A stretch of 64,000 nucleotides of DNA from JAMXLO01 sp963819855 (GTDB lineage Bacteria; Pseudomonadota; Alphaproteobacteria; Acetobacterales; Acetobacteraceae). The number at the start of each line of letters is the position of its first letter. The first letter of the stretch is position 1. The position numbers and the translations under genes are program-made. Below are positions 8,308 through 16,900 of the stretch, one piece after another. The stretch lies in assembly GCA_963819855.1 (NCBI GenBank), contig CAWFYC010000012.1, positions 3,659 to 67,658 of the forward strand, written 5' to 3'. The notes under the pieces were generated by a model, which was given only the letters and a program-made list of their open reading frames with translations, was not told where the DNA came from and did no database searches.

Positions 8308-9537
8308 TCAGTCGAACCGGCCGAAACCGAGCAGCCGCGCCACCGGGCCGATGGTCCAGCCCTGGACGACCAGCGACACTACCACCACGACGAACACGCC
8401 GGAGAACAACCTCTCGTCGCGCAGCGGATCGCCGAGCGCGGGCAGGAAGCTGAGGTAGATCGGCACCGCGCCACGCAGGCCAACCCAGGACGCGAACGCC
8501 GACTCGCGCCAGGGGAAACGGAACGGCAGCAGGCAGGCGAACGTGGCGACCGGTCGCGCCACGACCATCAGCACGACCGCTATCAAGATACCGATCGGGA
8601 TGAAATGTCCCAGACGGAACGGCGTGACCAGTAGACCGAGCATCAGGAACAGAACGATTTGCGCGAGCCACGCGCAGCCTTCGACGAAGTTGCCGATCTC
8701 GCGCCGGGCAGGGTGCGGCGTGGCGCTGATCAACACGCCGGCCAGGTAAATCGCCAGGAAGCCGCTGGTGCCAAGGACCTGCGCCAGGCCGAACAGCGCC
8801 AGGCCGAACGCCAGCACCAGCACCATGGCGGTGGGGATTTCCAGCGACAGGCGGCGCAGCAGCAGGGCGAGCAGCCAGCCACCGCCGAGCCCGAGCAGGC
8901 CGCCGCCGACCATCTCGCGGGCGAACAGCAGTGCACCGTTCAACCAGGTCGCCCAGCCCGGTTGGACGATGACGTGGATGACGAACACGGTGAGGAAGAT
9001 CGACATCGGGTCATTGAGGCCCGATTCCACTTCCAGCAGCGCGGTGACCCGCTCGGGCAGCGCAATGCGCGCGCGCACCAGCAGGGTAGCCACCGCGGCG
9101 GCGTCGGTCGGCGCGACCGCAGCGCCCACCAGCATGGCCATCGCGAACGGCACCGCGGCGATCCATGCGACCGCGGCGCCGACGATGGCTGCGGTGATGC
9201 CGACGCCGATCACCGCCAGGACGAGGGCTGGCCACATGGCAAGGCGCAGCATCGCGACATGCGTCTTGAGGCCGCCCTCGAACAGGATCACCGCGAGCGC
9301 TACGCTGCCCACCAGGTAGGCGGAGGCGAAATCGTCGTAGACAATGCCGCCCGGGCCGTCGGCGCCAGCCAGCATGCCGAGGACCAGGAACACCAGCAGC
9401 ACCGGCGCATTGACGCGACGTGACAACAGGCCGGCGAGCACGCTGAGCACACCGAGCGCCGCGCCGACGAGGATTATCGTGTTGGCCGCCTGCATGTGGG
9501 CGCGGCCGAGGGTGAACAGGTCGGGACCGATGGGCAT
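8308..9537 (-). CDS. CPA1-family sodium or potassium/proton antiporter
   Basis: About 409 residues with roughly 12 hydrophobic segments and the Na+/H+ exchanger signature region. Key parts are VAPTDAAAVATLL, then EVESGLNDPMSIFLTVF with the paired ion-binding acid, and WVGLRGAVPIYLSF. The start is taken as the ATG at 9537; the ATG at 9495 is an alternative, and the longer upstream frame is a shadow of the MATE gene. It lacks the C-terminal TrkA_C or cytosolic domain of NhaP2-type proteins. It is divergent from the MATE exporter, with about 90 bases between starts. Confidence 0.85.
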   Translation of the reverse strand: MPIGPDLFTLGRAHMQAANTIILVGAALGVLSVLAGLLSRRVNAPVLLVFLVLGMLAGADGPGGIVYDDFASAYLVGSVALAVILFEGGLKTHVAMLRLAMWPALVLAVIGVGITAAIVGAAVAWIAAVPFAMAMLVGAAVAPTDAAAVATLLVRARIALPERVTALLEVESGLNDPMSIFLTVFVIHVIVQPGWATWLNGALLFAREMVGGGLLGLGGGWLLALLLRRLSLEIPTAMVLVLAFGLALFGLAQVLGTSGFLAIYLAGVLISATPHPARREIGNFVEGCAWLAQIVLFLMLGLLVTPFRLGHFIPIGILIAVVLMVVARPVATFACLLPFRFPWRESAFASWVGLRGAVPIYLSFLPALGDPLRDERLFSGVFVVVVVSLVVQGWTIGPVARLLGFGRFD

Positions 9538-9627
9538 GAGGGTGCGAATGTTCCCTGGTCGTGGCATGCGGAGCAATGGCAGGGATAGCATTGACTTTGG
9601 CCGCCACAGAGTGGCTAGAGCCAGGCA

Positions 9628-11019
9628 ATGAGCGTTGCCGTTTCCGCGCCTGCCCAGTCGCAATCGGCGCACAATCCGCGCACGCAGTTGCTGCTGCATG
9701 GGCGCATCGTGCCGACGCTGCTGTGGCTGGCGTGGCCCACTGTGCTGGTGATGATGGCGCAGTCGTCCAGCGGGCTGATCGAGACCTGGTTCGTCGCACG
9801 CCTGGGGACGGACGCACTCGCCGGCATGGCGCTGGTGTTCCCAGGCTTCATGATGATGCAGATGCTGTCCGGCGGTGCGATGGGCGGCGGCATCTCCTCG
9901 GCGATCGCGCGAGCGATCGGCGCTCGGCGGCATGCCGATGCGGATGCGCTGGTGCTGCACGCGGTGATCATCAACCTGGCGTTCGGCCTCTTGTTTTCCG
10001 CTCTGGTGCTGAGGTTCGGCCCGACGCTGTATCGCGCGCTCGGCGGCCGGGGAGGTTCGCTCGAGGCGGCGCTCAGCTACTCCAACGTGGTGTTCGCCGG
10101 CACCCCGCTGGTGTGGCTGCTGAATGCGTTCGCGAATGTGATCCGCGGCACCGGCAACATGTTGGTCCCGGCGGCGGCGATTTGCACCGGTGTTGCGCTG
10201 TTGGTGCCGTTGTCGCCGTGTCTGATCTTCGGTCTCGGACCGTTTCCTGCTCTCGGCATCGCCGGCGGTGGTGTCGCCATAGTGTCCACCAGCGCGCTGA
10301 CCGCTTCGGTGCTCGGTTGCTACATCCTGTCGGGCCGCTGCCTGGTGCGCCTGCGCCTGGTGCGGCTGCGCTGGGTGCTGTTCCACGACATTCTGCGTGT
10401 CGGCGCCGTCGCCGGTATCACCACGCTGCAGACGACGCTGACCATCGCGCTGACCACCGCGCTGGTGGGCATTGCGTCAGGACCGGACGCGATCGCCGGG
10501 TTCGGTACCGGCGGGCGGCTGGAATATCTGCTGGTGCCGTTGGTGTTCGGCCTAGGGGCGCCGCTGGTGGCGTTGGTCGGTACCAACATTGGCGCCGGCC
10601 AGGGGGCGAGGGCGTTGCGGATCGCGCTGACCGGCGGGGTGCTGGCCTTCGTGGTCACCGAGGCGATCGGGGTCACTGCCGCGATCTGGCCGACCGCGTG
10701 GCTCGGACTGTTCGGCCATGATCCGGACATGTTGGCGACCGGCAGCGCGTATCTACGGACGGTCGGGCCGGCCTATGGATTCTTCGGCCTCGGATTGGCG
10801 TTGTACTTCGCCTCGCAGGGCGCGGGGCGGTTGTTCTGGCCGTTGCTCGCCGGCCTGCTGCGGCTGAGCGTCGCGATCGGCGGCGGCTGGCTGGCGCTGC
10901 GCGCGACCGGCTCGCTGTACTGGCTGTTCGTGGCGCTGAGCGCGGCCCTGGTGACCTATGGCGTGACGTTGTCGGCCGCCGTGGCGTCAGGCGCGTGGTT
11001 CCGTGTCGGCAGGCGTTGA
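9628..11019 (+). CDS. MATE-family multidrug/drug exporter
   Basis: 463 residues with about 12 membrane segments in two MatE halves (first half near residues 30-190, second near 255-415). Typical features are WPTVLVMMAQSSSGLIETWFV near the N terminus and GLGAPLVALVGTNIGAGQG opening the second half. The family exports cationic drugs by Na+ or H+ antiport; the substrate here is unknown. Its last 33 bases overlap the convergent Uma2-family gene. Confidence 0.88.
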   Translation: MSVAVSAPAQSQSAHNPRTQLLLHGRIVPTLLWLAWPTVLVMMAQSSSGLIETWFVARLGTDALAGMALVFPGFMMMQMLSGGAMGGGISSAIARAIGARRHADADALVLHAVIINLAFGLLFSALVLRFGPTLYRALGGRGGSLEAALSYSNVVFAGTPLVWLLNAFANVIRGTGNMLVPAAAICTGVALLVPLSPCLIFGLGPFPALGIAGGGVAIVSTSALTASVLGCYILSGRCLVRLRLVRLRWVLFHDILRVGAVAGITTLQTTLTIALTTALVGIASGPDAIAGFGTGGRLEYLLVPLVFGLGAPLVALVGTNIGAGQGARALRIALTGGVLAFVVTEAIGVTAAIWPTAWLGLFGHDPDMLATGSAYLRTVGPAYGFFGLGLALYFASQGAGRLFWPLLAGLLRLSVAIGGGWLALRATGSLYWLFVALSAALVTYGVTLSAAVASGAWFRVGRR

Positions 11020-11565
11020 ATAGTTGAGACCGGCATAGAACTCGTCGATCGGAACCTCGACGTCGATCTCCGGCATCTGGAGCGTGTCGCCTTCGGTCAG
11101 AGCGGTGGCGATCCAGTCGTTCCCCCTACGTGCGAACAGCGCGGCGCCGATGCTCTTTTGCTCGAGGATCACGTATCGCTGGATCGTCGCTGTGGCCTGG
11201 TATTCCCGCAGCTTCTCGATCCGATCGGTACGCGCCGTGTCCTCGCTGACCACTTCGAAGACGACGACAGGATTGTCGACGATTATGGCGCTGGGGTCGC
11301 TCGGTGTGCACGAGACCAGGGCATCGGGATAGCGCACCTTTCCCGGCGTCGTTATCTTGACATTCGGGCCGTACGACTTGCAGGGCTTGCCGGCCAGCCT
11401 GGCATCCAGCGCCTTGTGGAGGTTGAACGTGATCCGGTCGTGCGCGATCGTCCCACCGGTCATCGCAACCGGCTCGAAGCCGTCGAATTCATAGCGGAGT
11501 TCCTGGCGCGCCTCCCACGCCAGGAACTCGGCGACCGTCATCGGCTTGCGAACGGCAACGTTCAT
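10987..11565 (-). CDS. Uma2-family (PD-(D/E)XK-like) protein
   Basis: 192 residues with the Uma2/DUF820 fold markers: MTVAEFLAWEARQELRYEF, then KVRYPDALVSC (Asp), VFEVVSEDT (Glu) and RYVILEQKS (Glu-x-Lys-like). These form a restriction-endonuclease-like core; biological roles in the family are poorly known. The ATG directly abuts the TAA of the VOC gene, so it is the last gene of a three-gene minus-strand unit. It overlaps the end of the convergent MATE gene by 33 bases. Confidence 0.85.
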   Translation of the reverse strand: MNVAVRKPMTVAEFLAWEARQELRYEFDGFEPVAMTGGTIAHDRITFNLHKALDARLAGKPCKSYGPNVKITTPGKVRYPDALVSCTPSDPSAIIVDNPVVVFEVVSEDTARTDRIEKLREYQATATIQRYVILEQKSIGAALFARRGNDWIATALTEGDTLQMPEIDVEVPIDEFYAGLNYSTPADTEPRA

Positions 11566-12072
11566 TTACTGCGCCGGAACGGCTGCCCGCTGCTGCGCCA
11601 TCTCCTCCTCCCACGGTCCCGGGAACAGGCCCAGGTTCACCACGTCAGGCGCGAACACGCTGTCCTGGCGCGGCCACTTCTCGCGCGGCAGTTCGTACGA
11701 CACCTCCAGCCCGTTGCCGTCGGGATCGCGGAAGTAGATGCCGAGCGACAGGCCGTGATCGGAGATGTGGTCGAACTTGATGCCTTTCTCTTTCAGCCGG
11801 TAATAGGCGTCCTTCAGGTCATCCAGGCTCTCCATCATGAAGGCCAGATGGTTCAGCCCGACCTGCCGTTTCGCCTGCAACGGCGCATCGTCACCGACCT
11901 CCATCAGCGCGACCTCGTGCGACTTGTCCTGGTCCGCCGACATGAACGCCGCACGGCCCGGGCGGAAATGATAGGTGTGCAGGCCCAGCACATCCTCGTA
12001 CCACTGGCGCGAGCGTTCCGCGTTGCGCACGTAGAGATTGACATGCCCAAGATGCTTCGGCCGATAGCTCAT
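11566..12072 (-). CDS. VOC-family extradiol-dioxygenase-like protein
   Basis: 168 residues in the catechol 2,3-dioxygenase-like (vicinal oxygen chelate) family. The 2-His-1-carboxylate metal triad looks intact: His10 (KHLGHVNLY), His75 (GLNHLAF) and Glu123 (GNGLEVSYE). A DPDGNG turn precedes the Glu. The ATG overlaps the stop of the HpaB-like hydroxylase (ATGA), which implies coupled translation. Hydroxylation to a catechol followed by ring cleavage is a reasonable pathway reading, but the substrate is inference. Confidence 0.87.
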   Translation of the reverse strand: MSYRPKHLGHVNLYVRNAERSRQWYEDVLGLHTYHFRPGRAAFMSADQDKSHEVALMEVGDDAPLQAKRQVGLNHLAFMMESLDDLKDAYYRLKEKGIKFDHISDHGLSLGIYFRDPDGNGLEVSYELPREKWPRQDSVFAPDVVNLGLFPGPWEEEMAQQRAAVPAQ

Positions 12073-13541
12073 TGCAGGTTCTCCATATCTTCGCGTTGCA
12101 GGAAATCGAGTACGCGCTGCATCGCCTCGTTCTTCGGGTAGATCGCAGCCAGCGCGCGGGCGCGTGTCAACGGGTCCGAGGCGAAGAAGCGCTCATACAG
12201 CACCTGGCGGCTGCCGAACGAGCTGCCGGCGACGTCCCACGCCAGGCGGAACAGTTTTACCCGGTCGCGCGCCGCCGTGGTGTCGGTGGCCAGGTATTGC
12301 TCGATGTGGCCCGCCAGCGGGCCTTCGAAGTCGGCCTCGCTCGGCGTGATCATGAAGCTGGACGAACCGAGCAGCTGCAGGATCTCGATCATCCGCGGAT
12401 AGGCGGTCATGAACAGGTTGCGCGTGCTTTCGATCGTCACCGAATCCGGGCACATCACGCCCCATTCGTCGAGCTTCGCGTCCGCCTCCGCGGCTCGGAT
12501 CAGGGCGCGCGTCAGAGTCGTGTTCAGCATCAGTTCGCCGATGCGCTCCTCGGTATGCGGCAGGTGCTTGTTGCCGAGCGTCTCGGTCATCAACAGCGCG
12601 AGACCCAGTACGAACTCGCACTTGGCCAGATTCTTCGCCGCGCCCTGATGCGACGAATGCGCGGAATAATGCGTGCCGTACGCGGCGCCATTCAGCAGGC
12701 CAACGTCGCCGTAGAGGAACACCCGCTCCCACGGTACCTCCACATCGTCGAAGAACACGACGCAGTCCATTTCCTCGAAGCGCGATGCGAGCGGATGGTC
12801 GAAATGCGAACGCCCGAGGTCGAAGCTGTCGCGGCATAGAAAGCGCAGGCCCGGGGCGCCGCACGGGATGGCGAATGCGAGCGCGAACGGGCTGTGATCC
12901 TCGGTATGCTGGCCGAGCCGCGGCGAGTACACTGCGATCTCGTCGGAGATCGGCCCGAGCGTTGCCAGTACGCGCGCCCCGCGCACGACCAGGCCGCGGC
13001 TGGTCTCGCGCACCGCCCGCAGCGCCGTGCCTTCCTGAAGGTTGAACTGGCCCGACACATTGCGGCTGCGCTGCAGGTTGATCAGCGAGTGGGTCAGGAC
13101 GATGTCGTTCTCGCGGATGAACTCGTAGTAGCGGCGGACGTTCTGGGCGAACTCCGGTCGACCGTTGCCGCGCGCAAAATACTCGGATGCGGCGCCCCAG
13201 GCGGCGAGCGTTACGTTCATGAAATCGGGCGAGCGGCCCATCATGCCGCAGGTGCTGCGCGCCCAGTTCAGCATCATCACGCGGCGCGCTTCCAATTCCT
13301 CGCGCGTGCGCGGATTGATGAAGGACAGGCCGACGCGATCGCCGGTGGTGGGCGAGACATAGGTCATCTCGTCGCGGTATTTCGGATCGCACTGCATGTC
13401 GTACAGCGCCGCGATCGCGCGCGCGCCCCCGGCCAGGCCAGGATGCGTAGTGACGTCCTTGACCCGCTCGCCACGCAGCCAGATTTCGCGGTCCTGCTCA
13501 CGGAGTCCGTTGAGGTACTGGCGTCCGCTGCGAGCCGGCAT
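12069..13541 (-). CDS. 4-hydroxyphenylacetate 3-monooxygenase (HpaB)-family flavin hydroxylase
   Basis: 490 residues, the usual length for HpaB-type FADH2-dependent aromatic hydroxylases. It begins with the family pattern (SGRQYLNGLREQDREIWLRGE) and contains the middle domain with VFFDDVEVPWERVF and the C-terminal helical part. A separate flavin reductase (HpaC) is expected to supply reduced flavin but is not seen in the window. The start ATG at 13541 has GGAG upstream. It is the first gene of a unit with the VOC dioxygenase and Uma2 genes. The exact phenolic substrate cannot be named. Confidence 0.87.
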   Translation of the reverse strand: MPARSGRQYLNGLREQDREIWLRGERVKDVTTHPGLAGGARAIAALYDMQCDPKYRDEMTYVSPTTGDRVGLSFINPRTREELEARRVMMLNWARSTCGMMGRSPDFMNVTLAAWGAASEYFARGNGRPEFAQNVRRYYEFIRENDIVLTHSLINLQRSRNVSGQFNLQEGTALRAVRETSRGLVVRGARVLATLGPISDEIAVYSPRLGQHTEDHSPFALAFAIPCGAPGLRFLCRDSFDLGRSHFDHPLASRFEEMDCVVFFDDVEVPWERVFLYGDVGLLNGAAYGTHYSAHSSHQGAAKNLAKCEFVLGLALLMTETLGNKHLPHTEERIGELMLNTTLTRALIRAAEADAKLDEWGVMCPDSVTIESTRNLFMTAYPRMIEILQLLGSSSFMITPSEADFEGPLAGHIEQYLATDTTAARDRVKLFRLAWDVAGSSFGSRQVLYERFFASDPLTRARALAAIYPKNEAMQRVLDFLQREDMENLQ

Positions 13542-13592
13542 GGCGCGTCTCCATTGCGTTCACCGCGATCATGCGCGGCGGAACATAAAAAG

Positions 13593-13684
13593 TCTCCCCT
13601 CCTCTTGCGGGAGGGGGTGGGAGGGGGCTCGGCTCAATGGCCCACGGCCCCCTCCCCCAACCCCCTCCCGCAAGGGGAGGGGGC
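13593..13684. repeat. GC-rich inverted repeat (dispersed REP-like family)
   Basis: Two arms built from CTCCTCTTGCGGGAGGGGG-like sequence face each other around GGCTCAATGGCCCACGG. Related copies occur at 34741-34784, 49636-49677 and 56194-56216. It lies between the HpaB-like gene and the LLM oxidoreductase gene. Confidence 0.75.
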
Positions 13685-13700
13685 TATTGGTTGCTGGCCG

Positions 13701-14747
13701 TCAACAGCCGCTTGTGAATCCGGCGAACCGGTGCGGGATGCGCCTTATATCGGCGAGCAGCTCGCTCCGCAGCCCCGTCGGCGCGTCAGCCGGGAATTCC
13801 AGGTCGATCGAATCCGCGACGCCGCCATAGCGCTGCTCGATCGCGCCGGCGATCTCACGATAGGTCCCGCAGGCGGCGAAGATGCGCACCACATCGTCCG
13901 GCACCAACGCCGCCATCTCGCTCCATCGGCCTTCCACCGACATCCGGTGCAGTTTCAGCCCCAGATCCTGCAACCCATGCAGCGCCAGGATCGGCAGGTA
14001 GGTGCGCGTCGAGCCATAGAAGCCGATCCGTCGCCGCACAGCCTCCATACCGGCGGCGACCGCCGCGTCGTCCGACCCGGTGACGACGAAGCCGCCGCCA
14101 TGCACATCAAAGTTATCCCGGGACCGCCCGCCGCGCTGCATGCCGATGGCGATCTGCGGCAGGCACACCTCCTCCAGGTAGCGCCGGGAACACAGCGGAT
14201 GCAGCCGCACGCCATCAGCCACCTGGCCCGCGACGCGCAGCATCGCTTCGCCGACCGCGGCGAGCGTCACCGGCACCATCGGTAACCCCGTGGGCTCCGG
14301 CGAAAAATCCGGGGTCATCAGCGTCAGCGTGTAGTGTTCGCTGCGAAAGTCGAGCCTTTCCCCGGTCTCCCAGCACCGCCACACCACGCGCAACGCCAGC
14401 ACATAGTCGCGCAGCCGTGGCGCCGGTGCGGTCCAGGCGATGCCGAAACGCCGCTCGTTGTGGCCCTTCACCTGGCTGCCCAGGCCCAGCACGAAGCGTC
14501 CGCGCGAGTTCGCCTGCAGGTCCCAGGCCTGCGACGCCAGCACGGTCGGGCTGCGCGGGAACGCCACCGCGACCGACGGCGTCAGCTCGACCCGCTCGGT
14601 CGCCAGCGCAGCGACGGCGAGCGGAGCGAACACGTCGTGCCCCAGCTCCACCGTCATCACCGCATCGAACCCGGCCGCCTCCGACTCGAGTGCCGCCTGC
14701 TGCGTCTCCCGCCAGTCCCGCATGGGCAGCCGTGTGAACACCCGCAT
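13701..14747 (-). CDS. LLM-class (F420/flavin-dependent) oxidoreductase
   Basis: 348 residues with the luciferase-like monooxygenase TIM-barrel pattern: AAGFDAVMTVE, VELTPSVAVAFPRSP, SRGRFVLGLGSQVKGHNERR and a late QVADGVRLHPL. The order and spacing resemble the actinobacterial and proteobacterial group annotated as TIGR03617. Whether the cofactor is F420 or FMN cannot be decided. The ATG at 14747 follows GGGGAC. It is divergent from the Ada-AlkA gene. Confidence 0.8.
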   Translation of the reverse strand: MRVFTRLPMRDWRETQQAALESEAAGFDAVMTVELGHDVFAPLAVAALATERVELTPSVAVAFPRSPTVLASQAWDLQANSRGRFVLGLGSQVKGHNERRFGIAWTAPAPRLRDYVLALRVVWRCWETGERLDFRSEHYTLTLMTPDFSPEPTGLPMVPVTLAAVGEAMLRVAGQVADGVRLHPLCSRRYLEEVCLPQIAIGMQRGGRSRDNFDVHGGGFVVTGSDDAAVAAGMEAVRRRIGFYGSTRTYLPILALHGLQDLGLKLHRMSVEGRWSEMAALVPDDVVRIFAACGTYREIAGAIEQRYGGVADSIDLEFPADAPTGLRSELLADIRRIPHRFAGFTSGC

Positions 14748-14819
14748 ACCGTCCCCCTATTGGACGTCAAGGTCCGAAAACCGCGAGACATGCGCCGCGG
14801 TATGAGGGATCATCATTGC

Positions 14820-16328
14820 ATGGATATGGACGATGACGCCTGCTACCGCGCCATTGAAACGCGAGATCGCCGGTTCGACGGCCGCCTGTTCGTTGCTGTG
14901 ACGACGACCGGTATTTATTGCCGGCCGTTCTGCCCGGCACCCACGCCCAAGCGGCAAAACGTCCGATTCTTTCATACCGCTGCCGCGGCCCAGGAAGCCG
15001 GATTTCGCCCATGTTTGCGCTGTCGGCCGGAAACGTCACCTGACCTTGCCTTCTGGCGTGGGAGCTCCAACACGGTATCACGGGCGCTCGGACTGATTGA
15101 AGCGGGCGCTCTCGATGACGCGAACGTCGAGACTTTGGCGGCACGGCTGGGAATTGGCGAGCGCCAGCTTCGACGCTTGTTCCGGCAGCATCTCGGTGCT
15201 TCCCCGATCTCGATCGCGCAGACCCGGCGGATACTTCTGGCCAAGCAGTTGATCCACGACACGCGTCTGCCGATGACAGAGGTCGCCCTGGCATCGGGCT
15301 TTCGCAGCGTTCGTCGGTTCAACGAGACCTTTCAACACCTGTATGGGCGACCGCCGAAGACACTTCGGCGCAGAGGAGTGGCGGACGAATCCGTTAGTGC
15401 GACAGGCGCGATCGCAGTCAACCTCGGTTACCGGCCACCGTACGACTGGGACGCAATCCTGTCGTTCCTTCGAGCGCGGGCAATCCCAGGCATCGAGACG
15501 GTAACGAACGGCCGATATGCACGCACGATCGCGATTGGCGGCGAACGCGGCGTATTGGTGGTCGAGCCGGCGAATGCCAACGTTCTCCGGGCAACCGTTC
15601 GCCTGCCAAACCTTGCAAGTTTGCCGGCAATCGTCGCACGCGTTCGTCGCGTATTCGATCTTGCCGCGGATCCTCTGGCAATCGGCGCTCAGCTCAGCCA
15701 GGACCCGGTATTGGCGCCGCTTGTCGCCGCTCGGCCCGGCCTCAGGGTTCCCGGTGCATGGGATGGATTTGAACTCGCTGTTCGCGCGATTCTTGGGCAG
15801 CAAATCACGGTGTCGGCGGCGACGATGCTCGCGGGCAAACTGGTTGCGTCCTATGGCGAGAAAATTGTTGATCCGGCTGCTCTCGAGCAGGGTTTGACAC
15901 ATGTGTTTCCGACGCCTCGGCAATTGGCCGATGCGGATTTGGCAGTCCTGGGTATGCCGAAGGCCAGGCGGATGGCGCTGGCTTCTTTGGCGGCGGCCGT
16001 CGTCGCCGACCCGCTGATCTTCGGCCCACGCAGAAGTCTCGAAGCGGCCATCGCTCAGTTGCGATCCCTGGCGGGGATCGGCGAATGGACAGCCCAGTAC
16101 ATCGCCATGCGTGAACTGCGCGAGCCAGACGCGTTCCCGGCGGCCGATATCGGTCTGCTGCGAGCGATGAGCGATGGTCGTGGCGTGCGGCCGTCGCCTG
16201 CCGAGCTGCTCGAGCACGCCGAGAGATGGCGACCCTGGCGGGCCTACGCAGCGCTGCATCTCTGGGCGTCCGAGGCTCGCGCGTCCCCGGTTATCGAGAA
16301 GGTGTTCCATGACCAACAAGCCGCCTGA
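14820..16328 (+). CDS. Ada-AlkA fusion: Ada-type Zn domain, AraC HTH, 3-methyladenine DNA glycosylase
   Basis: 502 residues. Residues 1-75 are an Ada N-terminal domain with Zn/acceptor cysteines 34, 38, 65 and 68 (YCRPFC; CLRC), which accepts methyl from phosphotriesters. Residues about 90-190 are an AraC-type double HTH (LPMTEVALASGFRSVRRFN). Residues about 210-500 are AlkA: an N-terminal beta domain, then the HhH motif LAGIGEWTAQYIAM and catalytic Asp in FPAADIG. It removes alkylated bases and probably activates its own regulon. The stop overlaps the presumed ogt start. The ATG at 14820 follows GAGGGA; the upstream open frame is a shadow. Confidence 0.88.
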   Translation: MDMDDDACYRAIETRDRRFDGRLFVAVTTTGIYCRPFCPAPTPKRQNVRFFHTAAAAQEAGFRPCLRCRPETSPDLAFWRGSSNTVSRALGLIEAGALDDANVETLAARLGIGERQLRRLFRQHLGASPISIAQTRRILLAKQLIHDTRLPMTEVALASGFRSVRRFNETFQHLYGRPPKTLRRRGVADESVSATGAIAVNLGYRPPYDWDAILSFLRARAIPGIETVTNGRYARTIAIGGERGVLVVEPANANVLRATVRLPNLASLPAIVARVRRVFDLAADPLAIGAQLSQDPVLAPLVAARPGLRVPGAWDGFELAVRAILGQQITVSAATMLAGKLVASYGEKIVDPAALEQGLTHVFPTPRQLADADLAVLGMPKARRMALASLAAAVVADPLIFGPRRSLEAAIAQLRSLAGIGEWTAQYIAMRELREPDAFPAADIGLLRAMSDGRGVRPSPAELLEHAERWRPWRAYAALHLWASEARASPVIEKVFHDQQAA

Positions 16329-16900
16329 ACGCCTGCGACTGGACCGGCTGGCAGACGCCGATCGGCGAAGCATTGCTGGTCACGGATGAGACAGGCTGCC
16401 TCCGTGCGCTGGATTGGGCTGATCGCGAACCCGGCATGGCCCGTCTGCTGCGCCTGCACTACGGCTCGGTCGTGCCGGAACCGGCCGCCGCGCCAAGCCA
16501 CATCAAGCGGCTGCTGCGGAGTTACTTCGACGGCGAACTCGAAAGTCTTGCGGCCATCGAGTGGCGTACGGCCGGCACGCCGTTCCAACGCTCCGTGTGG
16601 GCTGCTCTCACCAAGATCGCGCCTGGCACGACCCTCAGTTACGGCGCCCTGGCGGTGAAACTGGGATGCCCCAGATCCGTTCGCGCCGTCGGCCTCGCCA
16701 ATGGGGCCAATCCGATCAGCGTGGTGGTGCCGTGTCATCGCGTGATCGGCGCCGATGGCTCGCTCACCGGCTATGGCGGCGGCATCGAGCGCAAACGATG
16801 GTTGCTCGATCACGAGAACGCGGCCTACCGCGGCGACCCTGTCGTCATCCCCGCTGTCGCGGGGATGACGACAAAATCGCCGGCGTGGCCGTCAGTTTAA
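16309..16900 (+). CDS. ogt: O6-alkylguanine-DNA alkyltransferase (Ogt), 5' frame break
   Basis: The catalytic part is intact: SVWAALTKIAPGTTLSYG, VGLANGANPISVVVPCHRV with the acceptor Cys in PCHR, and TGYGGGIERK. A normal N terminus is present in sequence: ATG at 16309 gives MTN, then the frame must shift by one base near 16316-16319 to reach CDWTGWQTPIGEALLVTDE. The annotated frame only opens at a TTG at 16373, which would lose the first strands. One extra A, real or an error, explains it. The last 20 codons read through a perfect hairpin repeat, so the ancestral stop was probably earlier. It overlaps the Ada-AlkA gene and probably shares its operon. Confidence 0.8.
16841..16872. repeat. Perfect 13-bp inverted repeat (REP-like)
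   Basis: GTCGTCATCCCCG and its complement are separated by CTGTCG. It lies inside the 3' extension of ogt and before the convergent reductase gene, so it could act as a bidirectional transcription barrier, though it lacks a U-run. Confidence 0.7.
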
